Source: Diplosphaera chodatii
Lineage: Eukaryota; Chlorophyta; Trebouxiophyceae; Prasiolales; Stichococcaceae
NCBI GenBank assembly: GCA_032358165.1
Contig: JAALGY010000001.1
Span: forward strand, 1,550,001-1,614,000
Reading direction: 5' to 3'
DNA: 64,000 bases
Made by a program: the position numbers and the translations under genes. Shown in pieces: positions 33,101 through 44,580 of this stretch; positions within the stretch are counted from its first letter, which is position 1; each line of letters opens with the position of its first letter. Below the pieces are notes generated by a model. It was given only the letters and a program-made list of their open reading frames with translations. It ran no database searches and was not told the DNA's origin.

Positions 33101-36100
33101 TGTGAACATACGCGACCTGGTTGCCAGCTCTGGCTTGGATCCTTAAGGAAGCCATCTACAGTGCTGGCAGCTTCGGTGGCGATCCGGGGAGGGCACGCAC
33201 ATGAGCGCTTGTGGACCCTCTGATGCAGACAGCAGCCATGACAGCAGCCCCTGTTGCCGGGCGCAGGAGCAAGGCGAAGAACGCGCAGGAGGCGCACGAG
33301 GCGGTGCGGCCGACGGACGCGGCGCGGCAGCCCGGACCGCTGCCCGTCACGGAGCCGCGGCTGCGGCGGCTGTACGGCCTCATCTGGCGCCGCACGCTCG
33401 CCTGCCAGATGGCCGCCGCCCGCATCCGGCAGGTGCCGCGACAGTGGAGACCCACTGGAGATCCCATGGGCTTGTCAGCTGGTAGATACGTCAGGACACT
33501 GCGCTGCTATGAACACCACATCACCGCAGTGTGTGCTGCATGCTGGTGAAGGTGTGCAGGCATAAGCAAGCATCTAGTACCAGGGCGCTGACGTTTGGTC
33601 AGCAGTTATGAATACTTGGCAGGTGGGTGTGGACGTCTCAAGTCAGGCGGGGGACCTGACGCTCAGGGCCACCGGCAGCACGGTGGCCTTTCCTGGCTTC
33701 CTGGCGGTGTGGGGCGCCGACAGCAGCAGCAGCGCCGCAGATGACAGCGGCGCCGGCGCCGCGGATGAGGCCGCAGCAGACGGTGACAGCGATGGCAGCG
33801 ACGGCAGCGGCGGCGGCAGCACAGCCGCAGTTGCCGCCGTCATCAGCAGCCTGAAGGCGCGCGACCACCCCGCTGCAGTCATGTTCCTGTGACAGCAACC
33901 GTGCAGTCCCAGCGCGCCTGCTGTCTGCCTCGACATCACCCTGAGCCGGCCGCTCATGCGTTGCCATCCGTCATCCGTCCCAGGCTCCCAACGTTCGCCT
34001 GTGATGCATCAGGAGGGGGAGGCGCTGGCCGCCCTGACGGTCGCAGCCGAGCCCCATGCCACGGCGCCGCCGCCCCGCTTCACAGAGGGCAGCCTGGTGA
34101 AGGTGCGCTAGACTTACTTACCCAGCGAAACCTTCTCAACAGATGAGATTGCGCGAAATCTAGATGATTTAAGTGATCGTATGTTAGGTGTTGTTTCTTT
34201 TTTTGGTATAAGTTTTTTCGAATACTTGCGCACCCACAACATGACACAAGCCGCGCAGTCCTGTGGCGCGTCCAAACCCTATGACCTGAGTAACCTGTTG
34301 CTTGCAGCATGGGATAGATGTGCAATGTAGACACGTTGTTCGTGGGTTGGGCGCAAGCTGGGCCTTCTGGGCAGGATGCGCTTTGCAGTGTTTGACGGTG
34401 CATCATGCACAAGGGTTGCGCCCGATGTCCTGCAGGCATTGGAGGAGCGGGGCATTGGCCGGCCGTCCACCTACGCACCGACCCTGCAGCTGCTCCAGGT
34501 GTGTTCACCTGGCTGCAGCACCAGCATCAGACCACATCAGCACATGTGCACAGACAATGCACAATGTGACATCCACCATGTGGCTGTATGGCAGGTTTGA
34601 TGGATCTGGTGACACACAGATTCACCTTGGTAGACCTGTTAATTCAAGCCCTGACATCCTCAGAACAGATTGTCTTCCTGACCCGGCATGCTATTCCTGG
34701 TCCGCAGACGCGCGGCTATGTCAGCAGGCAGGGCAAGGCGCTCCGGGCTGAGCCCCTGGGCCGCGTGCTGACCGCCTTCCTGGCGGCCTACTTCCCGCGC
34801 TACGTCGACTACGCCTTCACCGCGGGCCTGGAGGCGCAGCTGGACGATGTTTCAGGTTCCCCTGCTGTACGCCCTGGTTTTCATGTATGCGTATGACGAT
34901 CAAGTGTGCTATGTTCACTGCATGCATCAGATGTATGTGTATCCGAGATGACCAAGCAATGCTGTGGCTGTTGGAGCGAAATAGCTGGACAAACACATCC
35001 AGCTTCTTAAACTCTGGGTATGCAGCATTGCTTGGTTCCCTAGAGCTGCACGAGACGGTGTGTGTTAACCACTTGGGCACCCCGCCCCTTGCTACCACCT
35101 TGTCAGTTTCAAGCTGCGGTGGTTGCGCAGCGGGGCAGGCGGCGTGGCGGGGGGTGCTGGCGGACTTCTGGCAGCCGTTTGACGCCACGGTGCAGGCCGC
35201 GCTGGACGTCTCCGTGACGCGCGTCATCGACGACCTGGACGACCTGCTGGAGCCCATGCTGTTCCCCGTCAGCCAGGTGTGTTGTTGGTTGTGGAGTCTG
35301 GATGGCAACGTGCTGAGCGCAGCCTGCTCGCAGCTCTCAGCATGGTACGATGCCAATCACAGCTGCCCGGCGGCTGCTGGGTGCAAGGTGCAGCAGCGTG
35401 TCACCAGCTGCGAGTGCACCATGCTGTGGCCATCGTCTGCCGCAGGCCGCTGCGGACGGCAATGGCAGCGGCGGCGCGGCCGCTGACGGCGGTGCGGCGG
35501 GCGCAGCAGATGCCGCGGCCGCCTCGCATGAGGAGCGGCGGCGGTGCCCCTCCTGTGGCGGCCGCCTGGGCCTCAAACTCAGGTGGATCATTGCAACGGG
35601 TCCGCCGTCATCCAAGCCCCCATCGAGGCTGCTCACATCTGCTCAGCGAGAAACCTTTTCTGAGCATGCGCCGGCTTCTGGTGCAGCCGGAAGGGCGCGT
35701 TCATCGGGTGCAGCGGGTACCCGGAGTGCGGGTACAGCCGGCCGCTGGACGCTGAGCTGGGCGCCGATGGGGAGGGCGCCGCCTCCGAGCTGTACGCCGC
35801 GGGTGTGTGTCCAACCCCGCCCAGATGCCAGCGAGCCCCCTGCCTCGATGTGTGTACCCAGGTGGTCCACAGGTGTTGTGCGGTGCGGGCGTCACACAAT
35901 CAGCATGGGCAGTGGGCCATCTGCTTTGCTGTCGGCAGAGTCGACCTGTGCAGCATTGGTTTGCGTGCACACCTGCTGGTGTCAACTGCACGAAACCCTT
36001 CTGGACCCTTGCGCCGCAGGCGGCGACCAGCTGCTGGGTGCGGATCCCGAGACGGGGCGCGAGGTGCGGCTGCGCAGCGGCCCCTACGGCCCCTACCTCC

Positions 36101-37186
36101 AGCTGGCGGCGCCAGGCGACGGCAGCGAGAAGGCCCGCAACGTGGCGCTGCCGCCGGCCGCCGCCACCTCTGGCATCTCGCTGCAGGTGTGGCATGTGGC
36201 ATGCACGTGCTTCGGCGTTTCGACGGCGTCGGTAGCAGTTCGTCTACAGCTGGCGCCGTTGGCTCAGGAACTCCACATGACGCACTGCAGGAGGCGCTGC
36301 AGATGCTGCGGGGGCTGCGCATCGCGCTGCACCCTGAGGACGGGCAGCCCATCACGCTGGAGACCGGCAAGTACGGGCCGTACATCAAGCACGGCACCAC
36401 CTACGCCCCGCTGCCAAAGGTAGTTCACCCTGCAAGATTACCGCCACCTGCCCCTTGATCAGATCCGTTGCATCCTTGCATGGGGTTCCTCGCTTGACCC
36501 AGTACAAAGCAGAGACGCCTTTGCAGCAGGACTGCATTACACCTGTCAGTGAAGTCTTCAGTGCACCCCTGTAGGGTGTAGCCCCCGAGGAGATGGACCT
36601 CCCGACAGCAGTCGACCTCCTGGCGAAGAAGGCGGCCAGGAACGCCGCAAAGGCGGCAAAGGCAGCGGGCAGCAGGTCAGATGACGCTGAAGCGGCATCC
36701 CCGGCAGCCAGCGCAGCAGCCAAGCCGAGGGGCAAAGCACGGGCTGCAAAGGCAGGCGCAGCAAAGCCGAAGGCAGCAAAGCGCAGCAGCAGGACAGCGA
36801 GCGGAAGCTCCGACTCCAGCAGCAGCATCAGCGGCAAGCGTGGCCGCAGGAGGAAGCCTGTCGGTGATGCGGGTGGTGCAACAGCAGCGGCAGCTGGCGG
36901 CAATGGTGGTAGCACAGCAGCGGGCAAGAAGGCTAGCACCAGCACAGAGCCAGCACCGTCAGGGACACACGGTGGCGGCGGCAGGAAGCCCTCAGCGTGG
37001 GCCGCCTTCCGCAAGGCGCGCTGGGATGCTGTGAAGGCCCAACAGGTCGGCGTCACCGGCAGAGAGTTGTTTGTGGCGGTCAACAAAGCACTGGGCGAGG
37101 AGTGGAGGGCGCTTGACCCGAAGGAGCAGGCAGCATTTGCCAGTGCCACAGCGGCAGGCCACACGTTGCAGGAGTCAAGCCGTTGA
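30113..37186 (+). CDS. topA: Bacterial-type DNA topoisomerase I (type IA) with zinc ribbon and HMG-box-like tail, probably organellar
   Basis: Type IA topoisomerases relax negative supercoils by single-strand passage. From the ATG at 30113, about 100 residues rich in Ser, Arg and Ala look like an organelle transit peptide. The Toprim domain follows: [51 protein letters not shown]. Then come [46 protein letters not shown], and the active-site block [14 protein letters not shown] with the catalytic Tyr. [13 protein letters not shown] and [15 protein letters not shown] follow. Past the core is a four-Cys zinc ribbon (CPSCGGRLG, then [15 protein letters not shown]) and two C-terminal repeats ([30 protein letters not shown]). 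The last exon adds a Lys/Ala-rich segment (about 36610-36960), then [12 protein letters not shown] and [20 protein letters not shown], which resembles an HMG box, and stops at 37186. Confidence 0.9.
31554..31568 (+). repeat. Telomere-like repeat, two GGGTTTA units, in a topoisomerase intron
   Basis: Two perfect GGGTTTA units in tandem begin about 10 bases after the donor of the exon ending [10 protein letters not shown]. It is the longest of the telomere-like matches seen in the window. Confidence 0.75.
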
Positions 37187-37263
37187 CCCGATCGTACGAG
37201 AGTCTCTGAGAGTGCAGCGTGTTTGGAGAGAGACAGTGGGAGGCAAAGGTGAAGTGTACATAT

Positions 37264-37375
37264 GCAGTTGGGTTGCACAGCTCCTAATTCAAGTCTGCAG
37301 ATACATCACCACGCAGACACTCTGCCACCACCGTATGCTGGCAATTGCTGGGAATTGCAAGACAGCATACGCTGC
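37264..37375 (+). repeat. Dispersed hairpin repeat, copy A
   Basis: It starts GCAGTTGGGTTG and shares GCTCCTA, CTCTGCCAC and CCGTATGCTGG, in that order, with the copy at 38913. It ends in inverted GTATGCTG (37333-37340) and CAGCATAC (37363-37370) with an inner GCAATT/AATTGC pair. Confidence 0.7.
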
Positions 37376-38912
37376 GGCCGTGCATGTCGGTGTGTCGGCG
37401 GGACGAGGTTGAAAGTTGAGGATGCAACAAGGGGAAGGTGTTCCACAGTTTCAGAGTTCTAGGGCGTGCCCATAAGATGATCAGAACGCAGGCGACCATT
37501 GCGCACACACGCTTTGCCTTACACCTCAACGCTGGCACTGGTTCGCAACGTTTGAAAACCAGTCAACCACTGATACCGGTGCTGCCTGATGCTGCCCACT
37601 GCGCTGTCTCTGCCATGGCCTGCCTGACAGGACAGCGGATCCCCGTGGGCCCAGCTGCAGTGAGTACGGTCTGCAATTCTGGCCGCCACCTGCTGGAAAG
37701 GCGACTGTCGGACCTTCGGCCCGTCCGTCACACGGCTGTGCTGCTCCCCCTGCCAAGGCGGCTAGGCTTGCGGCCTCCCGGCCACCTCGTTACTATCAAG
37801 TGTGTGCTCTTCGAAGCACCTGTACAGGCCACACGATCAATCCAATCTGAGATCGTGATTGGAGTGTCAGTTTGGAATGTTCAATATATTTCGCCACATC
37901 ATGATGTGCACGCAGCTTGCAACCCAATGTGCTGCCTACCATGTGGCGCCGGGTGGGATCCTCGGTGGAAGCCATTGCAGCTTGTCTCATATATGTGCAG
38001 GGCTTTAGTTGCCGAGGGCTGTTCTGCTGATCGTCCAGACGGCCATTACCAGCATCTCACTTGGCGTGCCCGTTTTGCACGCCACCCTCTGGGCATCATT
38101 GTTGTTGCCCTGGTAGGGCCTCTGATCAACCCACGCGTGTCGGTGATTGCACGTTCACAAGCTGTCGTCTCGCATGATACACTAGTCTGCCGTGCATGCA
38201 CTGTTTAGATGTCAGCTACGCACAACAGGCAAATCATGTAGACTGACATTGGCCGTGCCAATGGTGTGCAGGTGTCAATCTGGCAGCGCTTCGCCCACTC
38301 AGGCTACCTGGCGTTCATAGCGTTGCTGTTTGTTGAGATGCTGCCGTTCTTACGCTGATTGTTTTGCTGGCTTGGCACATGCAACAGTCAACATAACACT
38401 TTGGTCTGCGCCTTTTCATGTCAGGTTGGGAATCCAGCTAGTCTTTATTTGCAGGCTTGCTGTGATCCACAGTGCTACGGACGGTGTTACGTTGGGATGG
38501 TTCGCTCAGGCTGCATGTGGTCTGGCCTTTGTGGCCAATCAAGCAGAATGCTTGGCCGAATTTGTACACTACAATGTGTATACTCGTGTAAAGGTCGGAC
38601 GTACAGTGCCGACTGGTACCTCGCATGGTACGGTAGTTCTGGGGCTCAAGCATCTGTCTACACCAAGTGCTCCTTGCTTACTGGGTTTGGTAGCCATGCA
38701 TGCATTTGAGAGCAGCCACCATGCACACCCATCGTCGTGTGACAAGCACTGCCTCGTAGCATGACACCACATACCATAATGCATCAGATCTTGCTGACTC
38801 GATGCATGCCCACAGACGAAGAAACGATAAAGGTACGATATCTGTTCGAACGATTGTGCAACTTCCTGTTGGCACCCCTCTACATACAGGCAGTAATGGT
38901 AACATCTAGTAC

Positions 38913-39031
38913 GCAGTTGGGTTGTAAAGCTCCTAGTTTAAGTATGCAAATGCATGACCATGCAAACGCTCTGCCACTACCGTATGCTGGCTTGCCACCC
39001 ACCTGAAGTAGTTGCAAGCCAGCATACACTG
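38913..39031 (+). repeat. Dispersed hairpin repeat, copy B
   Basis: It starts GCAGTTGGGTTG like copy A and ends in a perfect 14-base inverted repeat, GTATGCTGGCTTGC at 38982-38995 and GCAAGCCAGCATAC at 39014-39027, with an 18-base loop. Confidence 0.75.
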
Positions 39032-39187
39032 TGCCATGCAACCGACATTCAATGCATGCCATCCATCACCATCGTCACAACGAACAATTTGATAGGAACC
39101 GTGTCCTCGTGCTCATACGATACAGGTAAAGGTACAACAGTTTGCAATCTTTACCAGGGTGACCAGTCCTTCGACATCACACAGCGA

Positions 39188-42100
39188 TCATGTGTGACCC
39201 CTATCAATGGACTGCGAACGGCGTCTGGCCTCAAACTCCTGCATCGCCGTCACCTTCGTCGGCGAGTTGGGCACGCTGGGGTCTGATGACCGCTCGTCCA
39301 TGCCTGCGAGACACGACCGTAGTTTGCTGTGCCGTTCACCTTCACCCAAGAACCTGTTCAGGACGTCACGAGCAACATGGCATGGCAGGAGAGTACAGCG
39401 CCAACACGGCGCCTGTGCTGCAATCGGCACATGACCGCTGCAAACACGTCTCTGGAGGCTGTGCACATGCACATGCTGCTGGGTCCCTGAGGGACACGCA
39501 CTGTGGCGGGCCTCCATGAGGGGCGAGATGCGGTGCACGCCGCGCCCCTTGGAGGGCTCGATGGGCAGCTCCGGGTACATGCGCTTGCCTGCAACGGGGC
39601 CGGCCGCCGTCAACCCCTGCTTTCTGTCTCACCAACCAGTGGAGGCGGCCAGCATTGCGGCAGCACGAACGACTGGGGCACTGGATGATAATGCGCCACG
39701 GTTGTGCAACCGTTGCAGCAGGCAGCTGGAAGTACATGCAAAGGCAGTCGCTGCCGCTTGCCACCTGTAACATACGCAGCAACCCTGCATCCCCCACATT
39801 CAGCAGCAGGCCCCGTCACCATGCTGGCTTACCTGGTGCGGCAGCATGCAGGGAGCCGTTGCCGTGCAGGCTGCCGCTGCCGCCGCGCAGCATGCCCGCC
39901 AGGTTGCCGCTGCTGCCCCGCGCTCCACGCCGCCCCGACGCCGAGGGATCCTTGTCGCTGCTGCGCGCAGGAACAGCTGGCAGATGCATACGAGGTGTTT
40001 GGTAGCGTCAGCACATGCTGCACATGAGCAGCTTGCATGGGCGCAGCCATGTCACGAAGAGGACTGCACTTGACACTGCGCAAATCCATGCTGTGCTAGC
40101 ATCCTGCCACAAGCAGAGGTTGGGGTGCAGGTGCTGCACCTGCTGTAAGCGCTGCCTCCGTGCGCTGAGCGGTCTGCCAGGTTCCTGCCGATCGCCGACA
40201 TCAGCGCCCGAGGGCCGCTGCTGCGCCGCTGCAGGTTCGCCATCGACTGGCTGGGCTTCATGCCCCTGCACCCGATCCCCACAGCACTCTTGCACACGGC
40301 AAAGGGCATGACGCATGGCGCGTGCCTGGCTGCTCGTGGCTTTGAGAGTGCTTGGACGGCCGACTGGTGCACCTCGAATCTATGTGGCACGGTGCACATG
40401 GCGACCGCAAGCTGTCGCCTCAACGATGCAAACGGCGCAGCAGCATGGCACTTGCAGTGCATCTGAGTTATGTGTGTCCTGCTTCCAATCTGGGAGCCTT
40501 GATCTACGGCAGCTGCCAGAACAGCATCAGCGCACCCGTGGTAGCTGCCCTCCAGCTCCACGTCCGACAGCATCACCGCGGAGCCCGACTTGCGCAGGCT
40601 CTTCTTGCGCAGGCGGTGCGTGCTGTCGTCGCCGCTGCCCGCGCTGCTGCCCGCGTAGAAGGCGCGCCCGCCGTGCGTGCTGGCGTACGGCCGGTAGTGC
40701 ACGCTGATGTCCTCCTCAGGGTTGGTGTGGCCGCCGCGGTCGTGCACCCTGGCAGCGTTGGCGGCGGTGGCCTTCAGGGTCATGCGCTCCACCCGTGTGA
40801 TGCCACGGCCGCTGGGGTCGTTCCTGTAGCCCTTGGTGCGCTCCTGCTGCAGGCGGTTTTTCGAGAAGCCGTCCGCCGCCCGCTGCCGCTTGTCACCGGG
40901 CTTCAGCGCGGCGCTGACCCGATCCACAGCCACCACCCCTGCAGCAGGGCACTCAGCGTCTCACAGACAACTCGACGTTGTATATGTCAAGCATGCTTGT
41001 CCTGTGCACGTGGAAGAAGCTGTCGCGCCGCACAGACGCGCTGCTTGGGCACCCACTGCAGATGTGTGGCACGGACCATGCAGATGCCTGCCTGTCGCTT
41101 TGGCAATGTTCTGTGGACCTCAGGCCAGGCCAGCAAGTAGGTGAACCGTGTATGATGCACATGCACACGGACGGGAGGCCTGTATGCTGTTGCATGTCAA
41201 CAGCAAGGGTGTGGAATCAGTGGTTCAGGGTTTAGGTCACCGTGCGCCAGGTTGCGCAGCCGCCGGAGTGCGGCCACGTTGGCTGCGCCGTGCGCCACGC
41301 CGTCCGACAGCAGCCGCGGCGCAGCGCCCCCCTGGGTCGCCACCCAGTCGTGCCTCAGCACCTGCAGGGGCCAGTCACCTGATCCCAGAGGTCCTCTGCC
41401 ACGTGTCAGCTCCGCACATGCCCACCGTGTGCACTCGCAAACACTGCAAACACGGCCACATCGGCGTGTGCACGCAGACGCTGGGTATGCGCAGTGAGAT
41501 GATTGTACCTGGTGTGCATTGAGGCGGTGCTTGGTGTTGTAGGCCAGCATGCCCATGAGCAGGTCCTTGGCCGCTGGTGACAGCGCATGCCACCTGGCAG
41601 CATGGGGGTGTGCATGTGCTCAGTGGACGTATGCGCATCGTCAGTCGCTTGAGCACCCACGATCCATCGCCAATCGGCATGGCAGCTGGACATGGGCGAT
41701 CTTGATCAGCACATCTGGGAGTGCACCTTGCATCCTTCAACCCCGGGGCGTCCTTGATGTCCATCTCGCAGTACTTCAGATTCTCCGAGTCCTACAGGGG
41801 TATGCAGATGGAACTTTGAAAGCTCGGATATCCGCGATGTACAGTATTAGAGGGCGCAGGATGTGCCAGAAGCGTATCGCATGGCAGCCTGCATAGACGA
41901 GCATGGCCAAGAGCATGCATGATACGCATGCAGGCTGTGCCCACCTGGAAGGAGAAGGGCTTGCGGCCGACCAGCATCACGAACAACACCACCCCCAGGC
42001 TGAAGATGTCCATGGACGGCTCGTGCGGCGCGTCGTGCACCACCTCTGGCGACACGAAGCCCGGGGACCCCAGCGCACCTGCACAGCATCGGGATCGAGG

Positions 42101-43611
42101 CGCTTCTCCCCATGACATGCAACTTGCCGCTGGAGGGCTGTTGTACGATGTGCTGCACGGAGTACAAGTGCACTGGCAGGCTCTGCTGACGACCTCACCC
42201 CTTGGGGCTTGCCGAGGCCCTGACATCATCTTTGCGTCCATGACTGGTATGCAGTGGCATGGTAGGTGCTGATGAGTGTGTCGTTGCTCACCTATGACGG
42301 GCTTCTTGGGGTCGTACATCAGGCTCATGCCCAGGTCGATGAGCTTAACCCTCGGCTGCCGCCCGTGCTTGATCTGGTCACAGCAGTGGCAGGCTGTTGT
42401 CACAGTGGCAGATCAGGGATCTGCCTTGTAGCGGCAATTCCATGCGGAATTGGTGTGGATGCAGGTTCGTGGCAGGCATGATGATGTTGACGGATGTAGG
42501 ACGGCGCACCGCAAAGGCTGGATCCTCCACGAAGATGAAGTTCTCGCCCTTGATATCGCGGTGTATGATACCATACTCGTGCATGAAGGCAACCCCTTCA
42601 GCCATCTGCATGCATCAGCAATGTGTACTAACGATGCTTGCTGCTTTTAGCAGGTACCTTGTTGTGTGGTGGTTGCCAGCAGCAGCAGCAGCCGGCAAGC
42701 CGGTTACCGGCAGCTCAACCGCGCAAGCCTTATGGCCTCACCTGCAGAAAGACGCCGGCAGCAGCTTGCTCGGTGTATGGCTCCTCGCTGCCAGCCAGCC
42801 GGTGCAGCGAGTCGTACAGCTGCCCGCCCCGCAGGTACTCGAGCACCAGCACCTGCAAGGACAGTGTCATGCGGTGGAGCCATCCAGGGACTGAAGGGCA
42901 TTGTGGTGTGCAGGACGTCGGGCATGTGCAGATGTCCTGGCTTCACAATGCCCAACAGCACACCATGGCAGGCTGGGCCTGTCAGACCCAGCACAAACTG
43001 CGCAGCTGTGGTGCCTGAAGGTATTCTCACCAGCTGGCGCCCATCGTCAACAACATCGTGGCAGGCCACGATGCGCGGGCTGTCCAACATCTGCAGGAAC
43101 TCCGCCTCCCTGCGCAATGATAGATCTCGGACTGCGTAAGGCACGGGCAGATGGCGCCCTGATCCCGGTGCTTGCTCCTGCCGGTGCAGCGCCGTGCCCT
43201 GCTGTGCCATCGCTCCCGGCAGTCTGTGGTGCTCTGCGGTGCGACGCACTTGCGGGTGATGACGAGGTGCTCGGCGTCCATCTCCGGGCTCTGCAGGTAC
43301 ACCACCTTCAGCGCCGCCAGCTTCTGGGTGTCCCTGTGCCGCGCCAGCACCACCTGGCTGAAGGCGCCCTCGCCTGCAGCCGTGATGGGTACCCTCAGCC
43401 CACAACTTGGAGCCGGGCGACAAGCTCACCATGTTGGATGACTTGGATGACTTTGCCCGGAACAGCAAATCCAGCTGACACCAAAGATCGCGATGAGGGC
43501 TGATCTCCGCAGCTCACCCAGGTCCATAACCACGTCGTACTGCTTGCGGATGGGGTGCTTGTCCCACACCATCCAGTCCTGCAGCGTAGAGCTGCCATCG
43601 AGCACGCACAT
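39188..43611 (-). CDS. Ser/Thr protein kinase (CAMK-like) with a long C-terminal extension
   Basis: Exon 1 has MCVLDGSSTLQDWMVWD and IRKQYDVVMDLG and joins in frame to EGAFSQVVLARHRDTQ, giving the glycine-rich loop LGEGAFSQVV. Kinase motifs follow in order: LAALKVV with the VAIK-type Lys, REAEFLQMLDSPRIVACHD, VLEYLRGGQLYDSLHRL, MAEGVAFMHEYGIIHRDIKG with HRD, KLIDLGMSL with DLG in place of DFG, GSPGFVSPEVVHD as the APE region, MDIFSLGVVLFVMLVGRKPF, and AKDLLMGMLAYNTKHRLNAH with the subdomain XI Arg. The C-terminal part is basic and disordered (KPGDKRQRAADGFSKNRLQQ; HRLRKKSLRKSGSAVMLSDV; MKPSQSMANLQRRSSGPR) and ends near MQEFEARRRSQSIDRGHT at 39188. All catalytic residues appear present. The substrate is unknown. 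The ATG at 43611 is the first clear one; the frame is open upstream. Confidence 0.8.
41228..41236 (+). repeat. Telomere-like GGGTTTAGG motif in a kinase-gene intron
   Basis: On the minus strand (CCTAAACCC) it begins only about 4-5 bases after the donor of the exon ending LRRLRNLAHG. Confidence 0.6.
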
Positions 43612-44580
43612 GGCGGGGGCGCTGGCCGCTGTTGGCGGCTTCCACTGCTCGTGCAACAACTCGCTTGTAGAAGAGCAACGTCAACGCTGTTGGAGAGCAG
43701 GCTTGTTGCTATGCGGCACGCTCGTCGCCGTGCTGTGTGCGCCGTAGCCTTATGTTCTCTGCGCCCGCATGTGCAGCGCTGGGAAGCACCTCAGCTGCGC
43801 TGCTTACGCACTTTGCACAGCCGCAGCTGAGAGGCACGACCAGCTGCCGATCTTATTGTGCCTTGAACCGCTCGAGCAGCTTCGCATCACAACCCTACTG
43901 CACCTGTTCAGTCCTGCACTGCGTCATGCAGGCTGTTGCATGAAACTAGCTGCAACGGGCCGCCCATCAGACGCTTGCCATGCTCATCGAGTCACACAAC
44001 CACGTTAGTACATGCCTTTCCCACCGTGGCAATCGTGATGTGGATCTCTACAGCTGCATTGTCGTGCAGCAATGCAATGAGGTTGCCAGCTGATCATGAG
44101 CGGCTCTGCGCTGCACACACCAGTGCACCCGCCGCAGAGCACTCGGACGTTTCATGATGACAATGAAACCATGCGTACACCCTGGTGAAGCGTGCAGGCA
44201 TTTGGGTCCCAAAAGACCAAGCCAAGTAAGGGCACAAATTGTCCAAGATCTCAGATTGCGATCAAGGCATGGACATGGTTTGCAGCTTCACGATAGGTGA
44301 TGGGCAAATAACGACAGACTGCACTTCTGCTAGCTGATGAGCATGTATTGTGCAAGCCCAAGCTTGCTCAATTTCAGGTGCAACTATTTAGATGCATACC
44401 CAATCAACTTGAAACCAGCTGTTGCAACGACCTGGATGCGGAAGTCAACCCAATTGGTCCATATGTCAGACCGCCACAGTGCTGTAGTGTCGTTGACGAG
44501 CCCGAGTCTGAGGTGGTCAGTACGCCGGGTAGCAGCATATAAAAATTTTGTGCTAGCCTGCAGTACGATAGTCGTCTTGC
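43612..44580. other. Gap between two minus-strand genes, no gene seen
   Basis: It lies upstream of the kinase gene and downstream of the helicase gene, so it should hold the kinase promoter and the helicase 3' untranslated region. It is AT-richer than neighbouring exons around 44180-44560. No motif was recognised. Confidence 0.4.

Larger units (their letters stand above)
37187..39187. other. 2-kb gene-poor gap between convergent genes, holding a dispersed repeat
   Basis: Open frames here (for example around 37438-38208 and 38330-38764 on the plus strand) have no recognisable motif, are less GC-rich than the flanking exons, and have no splice partners. Two copies of a hairpin-bearing repeat lie at 37264 and 38913. 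Confidence 0.5.

Noticed and set aside
36385..37278. 297-codon open frame on the minus strand under the topoisomerase tail
   Set aside because: It is the complement of the Lys/Ala/Ser-rich last exon of the topoisomerase gene; its Leu/Ala-rich product follows from that composition and shows no motif.
37438..38208. 256-codon plus-strand open frame in the gene-poor gap
   Set aside because: No recognisable motif, no splice partners, and a composition with frequent Cys/His/Arg typical of chance frames in this genome.
40352..41140. 262-codon plus-strand open frame
   Set aside because: It lies antisense to the kinase C-terminal exon, which has a consistent frame with splice signals (VDRVSAALKPGDKRQ and onward).
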